Assembly (NCBI GenBank): GCA_024682455.1
Contig: JAIKZF010000032.1
Coordinates: 1-57,150 of the forward strand
Length of the DNA stretch: 57,150 nucleotides
Origin: Ruminiclostridium sp.
GTDB lineage: Bacteria > Bacillota > Clostridia > Oscillospirales > Ruminococcaceae
Direction: 5' to 3'
Below, one piece after another: positions 44,625-53,742 of the stretch. Position numbers and translations under genes: made by a program. How positions within the stretch are numbered: the first letter of the stretch is position 1; each line of letters starts with the position of its first letter. Below the pieces are notes generated by a model that saw nothing but the letters and a program-made list of their open reading frames with translations, was not told the DNA's origin and searched no databases.

Positions 44625-44654
44625 GGGGAGACGGGGCGTGCGCCGCGTCTCCCC
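44625..44654 (+). terminator. Hairpin after the SGNH hydrolase gene
   Basis: GGGGAGACG (44625-44633) pairs with CGTCTCCCC (44646-44654). The T-tract is missing, so termination here is uncertain. Confidence 0.55.
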
Positions 44655-44719
44655 TGCTGCCTTGTGCCGCGGTATACGGTCAGTTTGCGGGTATGCAGCA
44701 AAAAATTCTCAAAAAGGTA

Positions 44720-44748
44720 TTGACAAACTCTGATTTGTGTAGTATAAT
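44720..44748 (+). promoter_or_regulatory. Promoter of tRNA-Pro
   Basis: TTGACA (44720-44725), 17 bp and TATAAT (44743-44748) match the consensus exactly. Confidence 0.92.
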
Positions 44749-44777
44749 ATTAGAGCAGTCAGGAAAACGGCTGTTGT

Positions 44778-44853
44778 CTGGGTGTGGCGCAGTTGGTAGC
44801 GCGCTACCTTGGGGTGGTAGAGGCCGTGGGTTCAAGTCCCGTCACTCAGACCA
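44778..44853 (+). tRNA. tRNA-Pro, anticodon GGG
   Basis: A full 76-nt cloverleaf can be written: acceptor CTGGGTG with CACTCAG, D-stem GCGC/GCGC with AGTTGGTA loop, anticodon stem CTACC/GGTAG with loop TTGGGGT (anticodon GGG, 34-36), T-arm GTGGG-TTCAAGT-CCCGT (two G-U pairs) and A-CCA end encoded in the DNA. It reads CCC/CCU codons. It is a single-gene transcript followed by a strong terminator. Confidence 0.96.
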
Positions 44854-44874
44854 GCGGGCATCAGTCCGCACCAG

Positions 44875-44909
44875 ACCCGTTCCGGGCGTTCAGCCCGGGA
44901 CGGGTTTTC
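44875..44909 (+). terminator. Terminator of tRNA-Pro
   Basis: ACCCGTTCCGGGC pairs with GCCCGGGACGGGT and is followed by TTTTCT. Confidence 0.9.
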
Positions 44910-44956
44910 TGCGTCGCGGTTCGGAGTCTGACAGAATAACATAACGTTCGACAGAT

Positions 44957-44997
44957 CCCCGAAAATCTCTTATAAGCTTTTCGGGGTAATTTTTTTC
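44957..44997 (+). terminator. Second terminator before the membrane protein/PrsW operon
   Basis: CCCCGAAAA (44957-44965) pairs with TTTTCGGGG (44978-44986), followed by TAATTTTTTT. It stands only about 40 bp before the next gene, so it could also act as an attenuator in that gene's leader. Confidence 0.85.
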
Positions 44998-45036
44998 ATT
45001 TTCCCGAAAGATCAAAACGAAAAAAGAGGAGGTATC

Positions 45037-45699
45037 ATGGAACATATCCTATTGCTGTACGCCGCGATGACGCTGTCCTCGGCAGGAAGCTTTGCTTACG
45101 GAGCCGTAAAATACCTGAAACCGCACAAGCCCTTATACGCTTCTATGATCGTGCTCGGTATCGGCTGTATCATGATAGGAAGAGCATACAGCTTTCTGAG
45201 GATACTTACCGGACTTCCGGTCACAGGCATATTCCACGTTGGCATACTCGGCATCGTAGGCGCGTTCGCCTTTTTCTTCTCCGCGAACTTCGGTCAGATA
45301 GATTCACTCGTGGACGGAGGCGAAAAAGATCTGTCAAAATACCGTATAGCGGGTCTGGCGGGTGTCATAGTTACCCTTGTACTGTATATGTTTATAATAC
45401 TCAGCCCCGCCTCCACAGCGGAAAAGATAACCGACAGTCTCGCGGCTGCTGCCGTGGCGGGAGCTTCATATTTCCACGTGAAGCACGTGCTTATCCCGGA
45501 CGTTGATTACGGAGTCGTGAAATGTCAGCGCGGATATAACATCGTCGCCCTGATCTACGGCATACTGTGTATGCTGGAGCTGGTCTTCACCGCAAACGGC
45601 GCCGAAACGCCGGTATTTGTGATATGCGTTCTCGAATGTATCGTCTCTGCAGCGCTGATACCTGTCATGCATAAGGGGGTGGTGAATTGGAGCAGATAA
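45037..45699 (+). CDS. Seven-TM membrane protein, unknown function
   Basis: A 220-residue protein made almost entirely of seven hydrophobic segments (the first at about 3-22; later LGIGCIMIGRAYSFLRIL, GIVGAFAFFFSANFGQID and VICVLECIVSAALIPVM). The only charged loops are GGEKDLSKYR and HVKHVLIPDVDYGVVKCQRG. I recognise no family. AAGAGGAGG precedes the ATG. It overlaps the PrsW-like gene by 13 bp, so they may act together at the membrane. Confidence 0.7.
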   Translation: MEHILLLYAAMTLSSAGSFAYGAVKYLKPHKPLYASMIVLGIGCIMIGRAYSFLRILTGLPVTGIFHVGILGIVGAFAFFFSANFGQIDSLVDGGEKDLSKYRIAGLAGVIVTLVLYMFIILSPASTAEKITDSLAAAAVAGASYFHVKHVLIPDVDYGVVKCQRGYNIVALIYGILCMLELVFTANGAETPVFVICVLECIVSAALIPVMHKGVVNWSR

Positions 45700-46334
45700 G
45701 TGCGATACTCTTCATAAGTATCACCATGCCTATGATACCTATGCTGTTCATTCTGAACGACAAACGCTCAAGACTGTTTCTTGGATATATGATGATCGGC
45801 TCTCTGATCTGCCTTATCGCGGGCGAGCTGAACCTGTTTATGCTGAGCCTGTTCAACAATGATATGCTTTATGTCACCACAACGATAACCCCGATCACCG
45901 AGGAGATACTTAAAGCCATTCCGGTGCTTTATCTCGCGATCTTCTTCACCGACAACAGAGAAACTCTTCTTTCCGTTTCATTTGCGCTGGGCGTAGGCTT
46001 CGCGATCCTTGAGGACGCAGTCATTCTTGCGCAGAACATAAATTCCGTATCTATCGGCTGGGCTCTGGCAAGAGTAATCGGTGCCGCGCTTATGCACGGT
46101 GCCTGCACCTCGATGATAGGTATGGGCATCAGCTATATCAACAAGCGCAAAAAGCTGTTCTTCTGCGGCACATTCGCTCTTCTTGCGGCGGCTATACTGA
46201 CTCACGCGACGTTCAACGTCCTCGTTCAGTCCGACTACCGCATAGCGGCATTCATATTCCCCGCCTCCGTATATATCCCGACTCTCGTAAAGGAGCTCAC
46301 CTCGCGCAAGGCTAAGGCGAAATCCGATAAATAA
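45687..46334 (+). CDS. PrsW-like intramembrane protease
   Basis: A 215-residue polytopic protein with the PrsW motif series: TPITEEILKAIPVL (Glu-Glu), GVGFAILEDAVI (Glu), MHGACTSMIGMG (His) and LTHATFNVL (His, Asn). PrsW proteases cleave anti-sigma factors, as in release of sigma-W in Bacillus. With two ECF/membrane pairs in the window, a role in sigma activation is possible but untested. The start is TTG 45687 with AGGGGGTGG upstream; the frame has no better ATG before the first membrane span. The TAA stop is the first triplet of repeat B. Confidence 0.87.
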   Translation: MEQISAILFISITMPMIPMLFILNDKRSRLFLGYMMIGSLICLIAGELNLFMLSLFNNDMLYVTTTITPITEEILKAIPVLYLAIFFTDNRETLLSVSFALGVGFAILEDAVILAQNINSVSIGWALARVIGAALMHGACTSMIGMGISYINKRKKLFFCGTFALLAAAILTHATFNVLVQSDYRIAAFIFPASVYIPTLVKELTSRKAKAKSDK

Positions 46335-46354
46335 TGTGTCCTCAACAACTGCCG
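46332..46354 (+). repeat. Dispersed repeat family B, copy 2
   Basis: TAATGTGTCC...CTGCCG, 23 bp, identical to the copy at 57075-57097 and one base different from that at 24907-24929. Its TAA is the stop codon of the PrsW-like gene. Repeat family A begins four bases later. Confidence 0.85.
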
Positions 46355-46357
46355 GAC

Positions 46358-46597
46358 GGCACACAAAACGGGCTGTACATTTTGTACAGCCCGTTTCAGT
46401 TTATCAAAAAAGTGCAGTTTTTGGTTATTTATGTTTCTTTTAATATCAAAAGGCGCACTACCTACCCCCGCTGCAAGGCGAAGCGGTTTGTTTTAGGGTC
46501 CAGCCCTTTTTTCAAAAGCGCTGGCCGCCGGAGGCACTCGAGCGTAAGCGGCTTCTTTGGCACACAAAACGGGCTGTACAAAATGTACAGCCCGCTT
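46358..46597 (+). repeat. Terminator-associated repeat family A, full copy 1, with duplicated terminator
   Basis: A terminator (CGGGCTGTACA/TGTACAGCCCG, 46367-46395) is followed by a 169-bp core (46397-46565) and then by a second copy of the same terminator (46566-46597). The flanking duplicate starts GGCACACAAAACGGGC at 46358 and again at 46559, 201 bp apart. The core contains the hairpin-forming CCGCT...AGCGG block and the CCAGC...GCTGG stem. It separates convergent genes: PrsW-like on the left, surface protein on the right. Each terminator can serve one of them. Confidence 0.9.
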
Positions 46598-46632
46598 TTG
46601 TTATTCGTCGGATATGAGCGCTTTCGCTCTTA

Positions 46633-49600
46633 TCAGTCCTTCTTCTTCTTGCCTACTGCCATGCCTGCCGCGAAGCCGCCGCCAAGTGCAACCACGCCTG
46701 CCGCTATCGCTGCTACGAGTCCGCCGCCGCTGAATGTCGACGCTGTGTCGTAGGAAGGAACTTCCATGTAGAAGGCTCTCAGCGTTGTGTCGCTTGTGAT
46801 CGGTTCGTAGTTGTACATCAGACCGGTTCTTTCGTTGTACCAGCCGGAGAACTGGCAGCCGTCGATCGTGGGAGCGGACGGGAACCATGTTACAACTTTT
46901 CCGCCGGGCACAGTGTCTGTCGTGATAACATTGCCGTTAGCGTCGGTAAATGTTATCGTGAAGAGCTGGATATCCTCTTCCCACAGTGCGTAGAGCTTGA
47001 TGTTCTCGAATATCGAGGACTTTTCGTCAAACTTGTATCTGAAGTATTCGTCAAGATACCAGCCCTTGAATACATAACCCTGTCTGTTTATCTCGGGCAT
47101 CTTCTGGATAACCTCGCCGGGGATAAGGGTCATAGACTTGATAGTTTCTTCGCAGTTCGTTATGAAATCTACCGTTACGGTGCCGAGTATCTTTACGGAG
47201 CTTCCTGTGTATGCCGCGTAAAGTGTGGTGTTGGAGTAGAGAGCTTCGCCCTTGTATGCCTTGCTGCCGGAAGCGTCATAGTACCAGCCTACGAATGTAA
47301 AGCCGTCGTTTACGGGGTCGGAGGGATATACGCTGTAAGCCATCTCACCGGAGTGGATCTTACCCTCGAAAACGGAGCCGCCATTGCCGAATCTGCCGCC
47401 GTTTGCGTTGAAGCTTACCGTTACAGTTTCTGTGGACCACTTTGCGAAAAGGGTGAGGTCGGAGTTGATCGCGGAATTCGCGTTGAATCTGTAAGTGAAG
47501 CTGCTGTCCGTGAACCAGCCGTCGAATGTGTAACCGGACTTTTCAACATAAGGCATAATGTCTATCACGCTGCCTGCCGCTACTGTCTTGGGACCGATGT
47601 AGCCTGCGCCGTTGGACTCGAACTGTACCGTGTATGTTCTGCTCGCCGATGTCCACTTTGCGTAAAGAGTGAGGTTGCTGTTTATCTTGCTGTTTGCGTT
47701 GAACCTTGTTCTGAAATTGCTGTCTGTGTACCAGCCGTCGAAGATGTAATCGCTCTTCTCAACGTAAGGAACCATATCCAGTACCGAGCCTGCCGCTACG
47801 GTCTTGGGAGCTATGTAGCCTGCGCCGTTGGTCTCGAACTGTACCGTGTAGGTAGTAACGTATGCCGATGTCCACTTTGCGTAAAGAACGAGGTTGGACG
47901 TTACCGGCTTGTCGGCGTTGAACCAGTTCCTGAAGTTTTTGTCCGTGTACCAGCCGTCGAATACATAGCCTTCTCTCTCAACATAAGGCATAATAGCGAT
48001 CGTCTGACCCGACTGTACTGTCTTGGGAGCTATGTAGCCCGCGCCGTTGGACTCGAACTGTACCGTGTAGGTCTGTGTTCCCGCGACCCACTTCGCGTAG
48101 AGTGTCAGGTTGGAGTTTACTACGTTGTTGGTGCTGAATCTGTTTCTGAAATTCTTGTCTGTGTACCAGCCGTCAAAAATGTAGCCGGCTCTTGCAACTG
48201 TCGGCAGAGCGCCGATGACCTGACCTGCTTGAACGGTCTTGGGAGCTACATAGCCTGCGCCGTTGGACTCGAACTGTACCGTGTAGGTCCTCGATACCCA
48301 CTTCGCGTAAAGCGTCATGTTAGCGTTGATAGCCGATCTTTCATTGAATCTGTTGTTCAGGTAGCTGTCCGTGTACCAGCCCTCAAGGATGTAGCCTGCT
48401 CTGTAAACCTCAGGCATAGCCGAGATAGCCTGGCCTGCGGGAACGATCTTGGGAGCCACATAGCCTGCGCCGTTGGACTCGAAGGATACCGTGTAGCCGC
48501 TAACCTTGGACGAGAGAGTTCTGCCGTCGATATTGGAGGCGTTTGCCAACTGTCCGTCGTCGGTGTACATTGTGCTTGTGAATCTTACCGAGCCGCTGTA
48601 AGAGGACGCTGTGATCTTATCGCCCGCGTTTGTGTATCCGAGAGTGATGTCGGATCTGGAGGAGTTGTAGCCGCTTCCGATACCGGCCGCTCTTGTGCCG
48701 CCGACTGCGTTCACGATACCGCCGCTGATCCTTATGTCTGCACCGTTGTCGGCATAGCCGCTTCCGATACCTGCACCGTAGCTGCCGCCGTTTGCGGTCA
48801 CCTTGCCGCCTCTGATCTCGATCTCGGCGTTGCTTCCGCCGATACCTGCCGCGTAGTTGCCGCCGTTTGCGGTAACGTTACCGTTGTAGATAACGATCTT
48901 GCCGCACTTGTCGCCGTTCTCCGAGCCGATACCCGCCGCGTAGTCGTCCGCGAGGAAGGTCGTGCCGTTTCTTGTGCCGGCGAAAAGTCTGCCCTCGCCG
49001 TAGATGCTGAGTGTATTCTTATTTGCTACCGTAATGCCCTCATCTGCTGTAAGCGAGCCGCCGTTCGCAAGATAGAGGTCAACGTTTCCGCTAACGGTCA
49101 TTCTGTCGTTTGCTCTTATGCTGTCAAATACAACGTAATTGCCGTTGTCCAGTCTCTGCGTGGTGGAGGTAACGACTCTTGCCGCGCTGAGTGTAACGCC
49201 GTTTATCGAGCCGGCGGAGATCTGGACGTTGTCGTAAGCGATATTCTTAGTTACGTTTACGAAAGCGCTGAGGATCTGCACCTTGGAGCTGTAGGACGAA
49301 GCGTATATGCTGTCGGTCGGATTGGTCCAGTAAAGGTGGATATCGCTGCCCTGTATGCCGTAGGAGCCCGAGCCGCCTCTTGCGTAGACGTTACCGCCCA
49401 CGATGTTGACCTTCGCTCCGCTGCCGCCTATGCCGCAGTAGCCGGAATCAGCAGTCACGTTGCTTCCCGTGGTCGTACCGGCATAAAGCTCGGCTGTGCT
49501 GTCGGACTGTGTGTAAACATTGAACTTGACGCCCGAGCTTACGCCTATACCGCCCTTGACTATGAGCTTTGCCCCGTCGGTAAGTATAATGTAGGAGTCG

Positions 49601-49878
49601 TCCGTTACCCTGAGGCGTCCGTCGATCGTGACCTTGCCGCTTACCGTGTACCAGCCGCCTGTGAGCTTTGTGGTAGACGACTTTATCGCGGTATACGATG
49701 TCACGGTCTTGGCCTGACCCTGTGCGTTTATGTAATCCACACCGGTAGCGGCGCTCGCCGAGGTGCCGAGCCCCGGCAGAAAGCCGAGCGTGCTCTGACC
49801 CATTGTCGTTGTACCAACGCAAAGTACCGTTGCAGCCGCAACGATCACGCCGGTAATCTTTCTCTTCATGTTTTTCAT
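46633..49878 (-). CDS. Giant surface protein with InlB/Listeria-Bacteroides (Flg_new) repeats
   Basis: A 1081-residue exported protein. A signal peptide (about 1-44, ending TSASAA) leads into a beta-helix-like region (about 60-440) made of 'GGxVTANGG..AAGIGS' type repeats, like right-handed beta-helix carbohydrate-binding domains. From about 470 there are eight repeats of 65-75 residues of the InlB B-repeat/Flg_new type (YTVQFESNGAGYIAPKTV...GWYTD...LYAKW), five of them nearly identical. A C-terminal membrane segment with KKKKD tail (about 1053-1081) anchors it. It is probably an adhesin. AGAAAGGAT stands before the ATG. No LPXTG motif is visible; anchoring is by the membrane helix. Confidence 0.9.
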   Translation of the reverse strand: MKNMKRKITGVIVAAATVLCVGTTTMGQSTLGFLPGLGTSASAATGVDYINAQGQAKTVTSYTAIKSSTTKLTGGWYTVSGKVTIDGRLRVTDDSYIILTDGAKLIVKGGIGVSSGVKFNVYTQSDSTAELYAGTTTGSNVTADSGYCGIGGSGAKVNIVGGNVYARGGSGSYGIQGSDIHLYWTNPTDSIYASSYSSKVQILSAFVNVTKNIAYDNVQISAGSINGVTLSAARVVTSTTQRLDNGNYVVFDSIRANDRMTVSGNVDLYLANGGSLTADEGITVANKNTLSIYGEGRLFAGTRNGTTFLADDYAAGIGSENGDKCGKIVIYNGNVTANGGNYAAGIGGSNAEIEIRGGKVTANGGSYGAGIGSGYADNGADIRISGGIVNAVGGTRAAGIGSGYNSSRSDITLGYTNAGDKITASSYSGSVRFTSTMYTDDGQLANASNIDGRTLSSKVSGYTVSFESNGAGYVAPKIVPAGQAISAMPEVYRAGYILEGWYTDSYLNNRFNERSAINANMTLYAKWVSRTYTVQFESNGAGYVAPKTVQAGQVIGALPTVARAGYIFDGWYTDKNFRNRFSTNNVVNSNLTLYAKWVAGTQTYTVQFESNGAGYIAPKTVQSGQTIAIMPYVEREGYVFDGWYTDKNFRNWFNADKPVTSNLVLYAKWTSAYVTTYTVQFETNGAGYIAPKTVAAGSVLDMVPYVEKSDYIFDGWYTDSNFRTRFNANSKINSNLTLYAKWTSASRTYTVQFESNGAGYIGPKTVAAGSVIDIMPYVEKSGYTFDGWFTDSSFTYRFNANSAINSDLTLFAKWSTETVTVSFNANGGRFGNGGSVFEGKIHSGEMAYSVYPSDPVNDGFTFVGWYYDASGSKAYKGEALYSNTTLYAAYTGSSVKILGTVTVDFITNCEETIKSMTLIPGEVIQKMPEINRQGYVFKGWYLDEYFRYKFDEKSSIFENIKLYALWEEDIQLFTITFTDANGNVITTDTVPGGKVVTWFPSAPTIDGCQFSGWYNERTGLMYNYEPITSDTTLRAFYMEVPSYDTASTFSGGGLVAAIAAGVVALGGGFAAGMAVGKKKKD

Positions 49879-50000
49879 TGCTTTTTATCCTTTCTTTAAC
49901 AGTTACCGATTATTAAAAGGCTTTCCTGCCCGTTCACCTATATAAGCAGATTATCTTCCGCCCGCGTTGCGCTTTTTTCAAAATTTTTCCGGATTTTTTT

Positions 50001-50318
50001 TTATTTCCTTTTATCCTTTATTATAAGCGCCACCACCGCTAAAGTCGCGAGTATCGATGCCGCAAACAGCAGCACCATGACTCCGTCGGCCGAGAACAGG
50101 CTTGCCGTGTCTCCGGGAGATACTTTCACCGCCGCTCCCTCATTCGGTGATATAATCACCATTATGCCCGAGAATACGGTAAGAGCGATGCACGCGGCAA
50201 GCGCTGTCCATTGCATCCACCGTATGGGCTTTTTCTTTTTTCGGGGGATCTTATCGGCAGCTTCGATGTATTCCGGATCAATCAGCTCCATTTTCCTGAG
50301 CAGTTCTTTTCCGTTCAC
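50001..50318 (-). CDS. Membrane protein downstream of ECF sigma (anti-sigma candidate)
   Basis: A 105-residue protein with an N-terminal cytoplasmic part (ELLRKMELIDPEYIEAADKIPRKKKKPIRW) and two membrane spans (WTALAACIALTVFSGIMVII; GVMVLLFAASILATLAVVALII). The 'DPEYIEAAD..PRKKK' segment is a common start of small anti-sigma-like proteins encoded after ECF sigma genes in Clostridia. The start is GTG at 50318, eight bases after GGAGG; the longer frame to 50384 lacks a ribosome binding site. It follows the sigma gene by 97 bp on the same strand. Confidence 0.7.
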   Translation of the reverse strand: MNGKELLRKMELIDPEYIEAADKIPRKKKKPIRWMQWTALAACIALTVFSGIMVIISPNEGAAVKVSPGDTASLFSADGVMVLLFAASILATLAVVALIIKDKRK

Positions 50319-50415
50319 ATTGTATTCCTCCGATCCTGTTTCGCGTATTTTTACGCCTTCATATATATAAGCAGGAACAGGCATATCCGCGTTGCGTTTT
50401 CGTCCGAAAGATTAT

Positions 50416-50976
50416 TCAGACTCCTATGCCGTCCTTTTCGAGCTGCTCGCGGAGCTTTCCGCGAAGCCGCATCAGAAGTGACTTTATCTTGCTTTCCGAA
50501 TAACCGAACCTCTCGCTGAGGACGGATATCTCATCAAAAAACCAGTATCTTCTTATAAATATGTTCCTCTTCTCTTCGTCGAGCGAGGAAAGGAAGGTGT
50601 TGAGCGAAGCCTTCAGCGTGATATCGTCCACTACGCTCTCCGTATTGTCGGGAGCGGCGATGCACTGCTCAAGCTCTTCGCCGAGATCGACGAAATTTCC
50701 GTTTCTTTTCTTCGCCCGCTCTTTTTCACAGCGGTTCAGAGAAATGTGCCGTGTTATGCGCGCAAGGTACGGGTACAGGTATGTTCTGGGCTCGTTGGGC
50801 GGGATAGTGTTCCAAGCCTCCATATAAGTATCGTTCACACATTCCTCCGCCATAAATTCGTCGGCGGTCACGCGGTTTGCCAGCATGGTCAGCCTTTTCC
50901 CGTATTTCTCGGACGTGGCGGAAAGCGCGGCTTCGTCACGTTTAAGATAAAGCTCAACTATACTCTCATCTTCCAT
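50416..50976 (-). CDS. ECF-type RNA polymerase sigma factor
   Basis: A 186-residue sigma-70 family protein. Region 2 contains CVNDTYMEAWNTIPPNEP and YLARITRHISLNRCEKERAKKR; region 4 contains RYWFFDEISVLSERFGYSESKIKSLLMRLRGKLREQL, the helix-turn-helix for the -35 box. It is a paralogue of the sigma factor at 6775-7329. A promoter lies about 100 bp upstream; the leader contains an AACG-TATG/CATA-CGTT inverted repeat near 51041-51062. The ribosome binding site is weak (GGAG at long distance). Confidence 0.93.
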   Translation of the reverse strand: MEDESIVELYLKRDEAALSATSEKYGKRLTMLANRVTADEFMAEECVNDTYMEAWNTIPPNEPRTYLYPYLARITRHISLNRCEKERAKKRNGNFVDLGEELEQCIAAPDNTESVVDDITLKASLNTFLSSLDEEKRNIFIRRYWFFDEISVLSERFGYSESKIKSLLMRLRGKLREQLEKDGIGV

Positions 50977-51074
50977 AAACAGTTATCCGCGCTCCTTTTC
51001 CCCGCTGCTTATCCGAAACGCCGGCGGGGCTCAATATAACGTATGAACACATACCGTTACACACTATATGATGT

Positions 51075-51104
51075 ATTATAACATATAGTATAGTTTACAT
51101 TCAA
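51075..51104 (-). promoter_or_regulatory. Promoter of the second ECF sigma operon
   Basis: On the minus strand TTGAAT (51099-51104), 18 bp and TATAAT (51075-51080) in a very AT-rich stretch. Confidence 0.65.
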
Positions 51105-51320
51105 TAATTTTTTTATTATATCGGCGTTTTTATGTAAATTTTCTACGTTATAGGCAATTATCGACAAATTTTCAAGAGCGCGCTTATGCATTTTCACAAC
51201 GCCCGGATATCCCTCGCTCTCAGTATGACTCCCACAGCCGCAGACGACCGAATTTGCAGGCATACCGCGCCGCCGTTGATATCCGGGTAACTTTGCGCAA
51301 ATTTTAGTTTTCTTCTCCTA
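51105..51320. other. AT-rich divergent intergenic region
   Basis: No supported gene. A 68-codon leftward frame (51057-51263) covers the sigma promoter, lacks a ribosome binding site and is regarded as chance. Nothing else recognised. Confidence 0.4.
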
Positions 51321-51349
51321 TTGCCTTTTTTATATTTATATGATATAAT
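51321..51349 (+). promoter_or_regulatory. Promoter of the hybrid histidine kinase gene
   Basis: TTGCCT (51321-51326), 17 bp and TATAAT (51344-51349). Confidence 0.75.
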
Positions 51350-51434
51350 ATCTTTGTATTTTTTTGATTTTTATTGTCCGGCTATGACCGGAGCCGTGAT
51401 CATACTGTGTTATATTCGATAAGGAGTAGCATAT

Positions 51435-53645
51435 ATGTGGAAGAAAATAACCAATAAGATGTTCCGCGAAGAGCTGGATATCCAGCACAGACTGCTGAAT
51501 CTTATACTTAGCGCCGCGTTCGTGGGCGGGATCTTCTCCCTGATATCCACGATAGTGATAGGCGGTCTTGCAAGCGCCGCAGCAACTGGCGTCGTGCTCG
51601 TGATCGTACTTATCTCCCTGTATCTGTCGGTGGTGCGCAACCGCACGACTGCCGCGGCGATACTTATAACCGGAATGGCGAACCTGCTGATATTCCCGCT
51701 GATGTATTTCTCCTCCGGCGGAATGAACAGCGGTATGCCCATATGGTTCGTGCTCGGTCTCATATTCACATGGCTCACCCTTAAGGGGCGTATCTGCTAT
51801 ATCCTTTATACCATAGACCTTGTCGCTCATATAGGCTGTATAATGCTCGGAAGCTACCACCCCGAATGGTTCACACCCGTCCCCGACGACTTTATGCAGA
51901 GCGATATCATACAGTCGATAGTGTGCGTCTCCGCGATAATAGGCATAATCTTCAAGTACCAGACATACGTGTATGAAAAGCAGAAGCGGAAGATAATGAA
52001 GAAGGACGAGGAGCTTCATATAGCAAATGACGCGAAAAGCCAGTTCCTCGCGAATATGTCCCACGAGATAAGGACCCCGATAAACGGCATAATCGGTATG
52101 AACACCATGCTGCTCGACGAGCTTGACGACGGGAACATCGAGGACGTAAGAGAATACGCTCTCAATATAAACAGCGCCAGCCAGACCCTTCTCTCGATAA
52201 TAAACGATATCCTCGACATATCCAAGATCGAGTCCGGCAAAATGGAGCTCATACAGGTCGAATACGGTATCTTCTCCGTGCTGAACGACTGCTATAATAT
52301 GACGATATCGAGAGCGGCGGAAAAGGGTCTTGTATTCGAGGTAAACATAGACAGCAATATCCCCTCGGTGCTCTTCGGAGACGAGATACATATCAGGCAG
52401 ATAATCAACAATCTCCTCTCCAACGCCGTAAAATATACCCCCTCCGGAAAGATAGCCCTCAATATCGGGGAGAAAAGCAGAAACGACGGTATCGTCTGTC
52501 TCACCTTCGATGTGTCGGACACGGGTATCGGTATAAAGGAAGAGGATATAGACAAGCTCTTCTCCAACTTCACCAGACTCGATGAAAAGAAAAACCGCAA
52601 TATCGAAGGTACGGGACTGGGTCTGGCGCTGACCGAAAGCCTCGTGAAGCTCATGGGCGGCGAGATCAGGGTCAGGAGCGAGTACGGCAAGGGCTCGGTG
52701 TTTACCGTGGAGCTTTCGCAGAAGATCGTCAACGAAGAGCCTGTGGGCAATTTCTACGATAAACATACCGAGTTCATAAATCAGCGGAAAGAAAACGCGG
52801 CTCGCATTGATATACCCGACGCGAAGATACTTGTCGTCGACGATGTAGAGATGAACGTGCAGGTAGTCAAGGGAATGCTCAAACGCACACACGCCGAGCT
52901 CGACACGGCATACAGCGGCAGGGACTGCATCGAGATGACGGGTAAGAAGCGCTACGATATCATTCTTCTCGACCACATGATGCCGGAAATGGACGGCATA
53001 GAGACATTTGAACAGATGAAAGCCCGGAAGAACAGCCCCAATGACGGCACGCCCGTCATCGTGCTGACAGCCAACGCTGTCGTGGGAGCAAAGGAAATGT
53101 ATCTGGAAAAGGGCTTCACGGATTATCTCTCCAAGCCTATCAGGCGCGACGACCTGATAGAGATGCTTCACAGATATCTCCCGAAGTCCCTCGTGAAGGA
53201 ATATTCGAGCGGAGGCTCGGATAACGCTCAGCGTTCCGGCGAAAGCGCTTCGGCGGCGCCTCCGGACAAGTCTGAGAGCGCAGAAAAAACCGGGCTCACG
53301 GAGAGATTCCCTTTCCTGAACACGCAGGTCGGGCTAAGCTACTGTATGGACGATGAGGATTTCTATACCGAAATGCTCACCGCGTATCTGAACGGCGACA
53401 AAAGGCAGCAGCTGTCAGAGACCTTCGAGACCGGAGACTGGAACAAATACGCTGCCTACGTGCACGCGCTGAAAAGCACATCTCTCAATATAGGAGCCGA
53501 AGCCCTCTCGGAGCACGCAAGGGCTCTTGAGCTCGCCGCGAAGGATTCCGATACCGATTTTATCGCGGAACACCACCGGGCATTGCTCGACGAATATTCG
53601 GAGATGCTGGAAAAACTGGAAAAAGCGCTGGCTCCCCGTTCATAA
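51435..53645 (+). CDS. Hybrid histidine kinase (TM-HisKA-HATPase-REC-Hpt)
   Basis: A 736-residue membrane phosphorelay protein. Six hydrophobic segments (about 20-175) lead into a coiled coil, the HisKA domain with phospho-His in [20 protein letters not shown] (about 207), the ATPase domain (about 310-430; [29 protein letters not shown]), a receiver domain with Asp in [13 protein letters not shown] (about 510) and a C-terminal Hpt domain with His in [13 protein letters not shown] (about 676). All phosphotransfer residues are present, so a full His-Asp-His relay can occur in one chain. The final response regulator is not encoded nearby; a diguanylate cyclase gene converges from the right. Confidence 0.95.
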   Translation: MWKKITNKMFREELDIQHRLLNLILSAAFVGGIFSLISTIVIGGLASAAATGVVLVIVLISLYLSVVRNRTTAAAILITGMANLLIFPLMYFSSGGMNSGMPIWFVLGLIFTWLTLKGRICYILYTIDLVAHIGCIMLGSYHPEWFTPVPDDFMQSDIIQSIVCVSAIIGIIFKYQTYVYEKQKRKIMKKDEELHIANDAKSQFLANMSHEIRTPINGIIGMNTMLLDELDDGNIEDVREYALNINSASQTLLSIINDILDISKIESGKMELIQVEYGIFSVLNDCYNMTISRAAEKGLVFEVNIDSNIPSVLFGDEIHIRQIINNLLSNAVKYTPSGKIALNIGEKSRNDGIVCLTFDVSDTGIGIKEEDIDKLFSNFTRLDEKKNRNIEGTGLGLALTESLVKLMGGEIRVRSEYGKGSVFTVELSQKIVNEEPVGNFYDKHTEFINQRKENAARIDIPDAKILVVDDVEMNVQVVKGMLKRTHAELDTAYSGRDCIEMTGKKRYDIILLDHMMPEMDGIETFEQMKARKNSPNDGTPVIVLTANAVVGAKEMYLEKGFTDYLSKPIRRDDLIEMLHRYLPKSLVKEYSSGGSDNAQRSGESASAAPPDKSESAEKTGLTERFPFLNTQVGLSYCMDDEDFYTEMLTAYLNGDKRQQLSETFETGDWNKYAAYVHALKSTSLNIGAEALSEHARALELAAKDSDTDFIAEHHRALLDEYSEMLEKLEKALAPRS

Positions 53646-53685
53646 CGAGCACGGAGAAACGGCAGTACCGGACAAACAGGCAAAC

Positions 53686-53739
53686 AAAAAGAGAGCAGAT
53701 ACCTTCTTTACAAAGTCAGGTGGTCTGCCCTCTTTTTTT
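53686..53739. terminator. Terminator between convergent kinase and cyclase genes
   Basis: AAAGAG-GCAGA-ACC on the left pairs imperfectly with GGTGGTCTGCCCTCTTT on the right, followed by a run of seven T. The A-run on the left edge could serve the leftward gene. Confidence 0.85.
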
Positions 53740-53742
53740 GTA

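Noticed and set aside
44778-44853. tRNA-Pro 3' end as an integration site for the serine recombinase element
   Set aside because: The recombinase lies 40 kb away, and serine recombinases of this type usually do not use tRNA genes. No repeated tRNA end was noticed.
47353-49899. 848-codon rightward open frame opposite the InlB-repeat gene
   Set aside because: It is wholly antisense to a gene with a clear signal peptide, repeats and anchor. Its length comes from the repeat codon pattern; its residues form no recognisable domain.
51057-51263. 68-codon leftward frame upstream of the second sigma factor
   Set aside because: It includes the sigma promoter, lacks a ribosome binding site and has no recognisable domain.
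51336-53171. 611-codon leftward open frame opposite the hybrid histidine kinase
   Set aside because: It lies antisense to a complete kinase with all motifs and has no ribosome binding site or family match.
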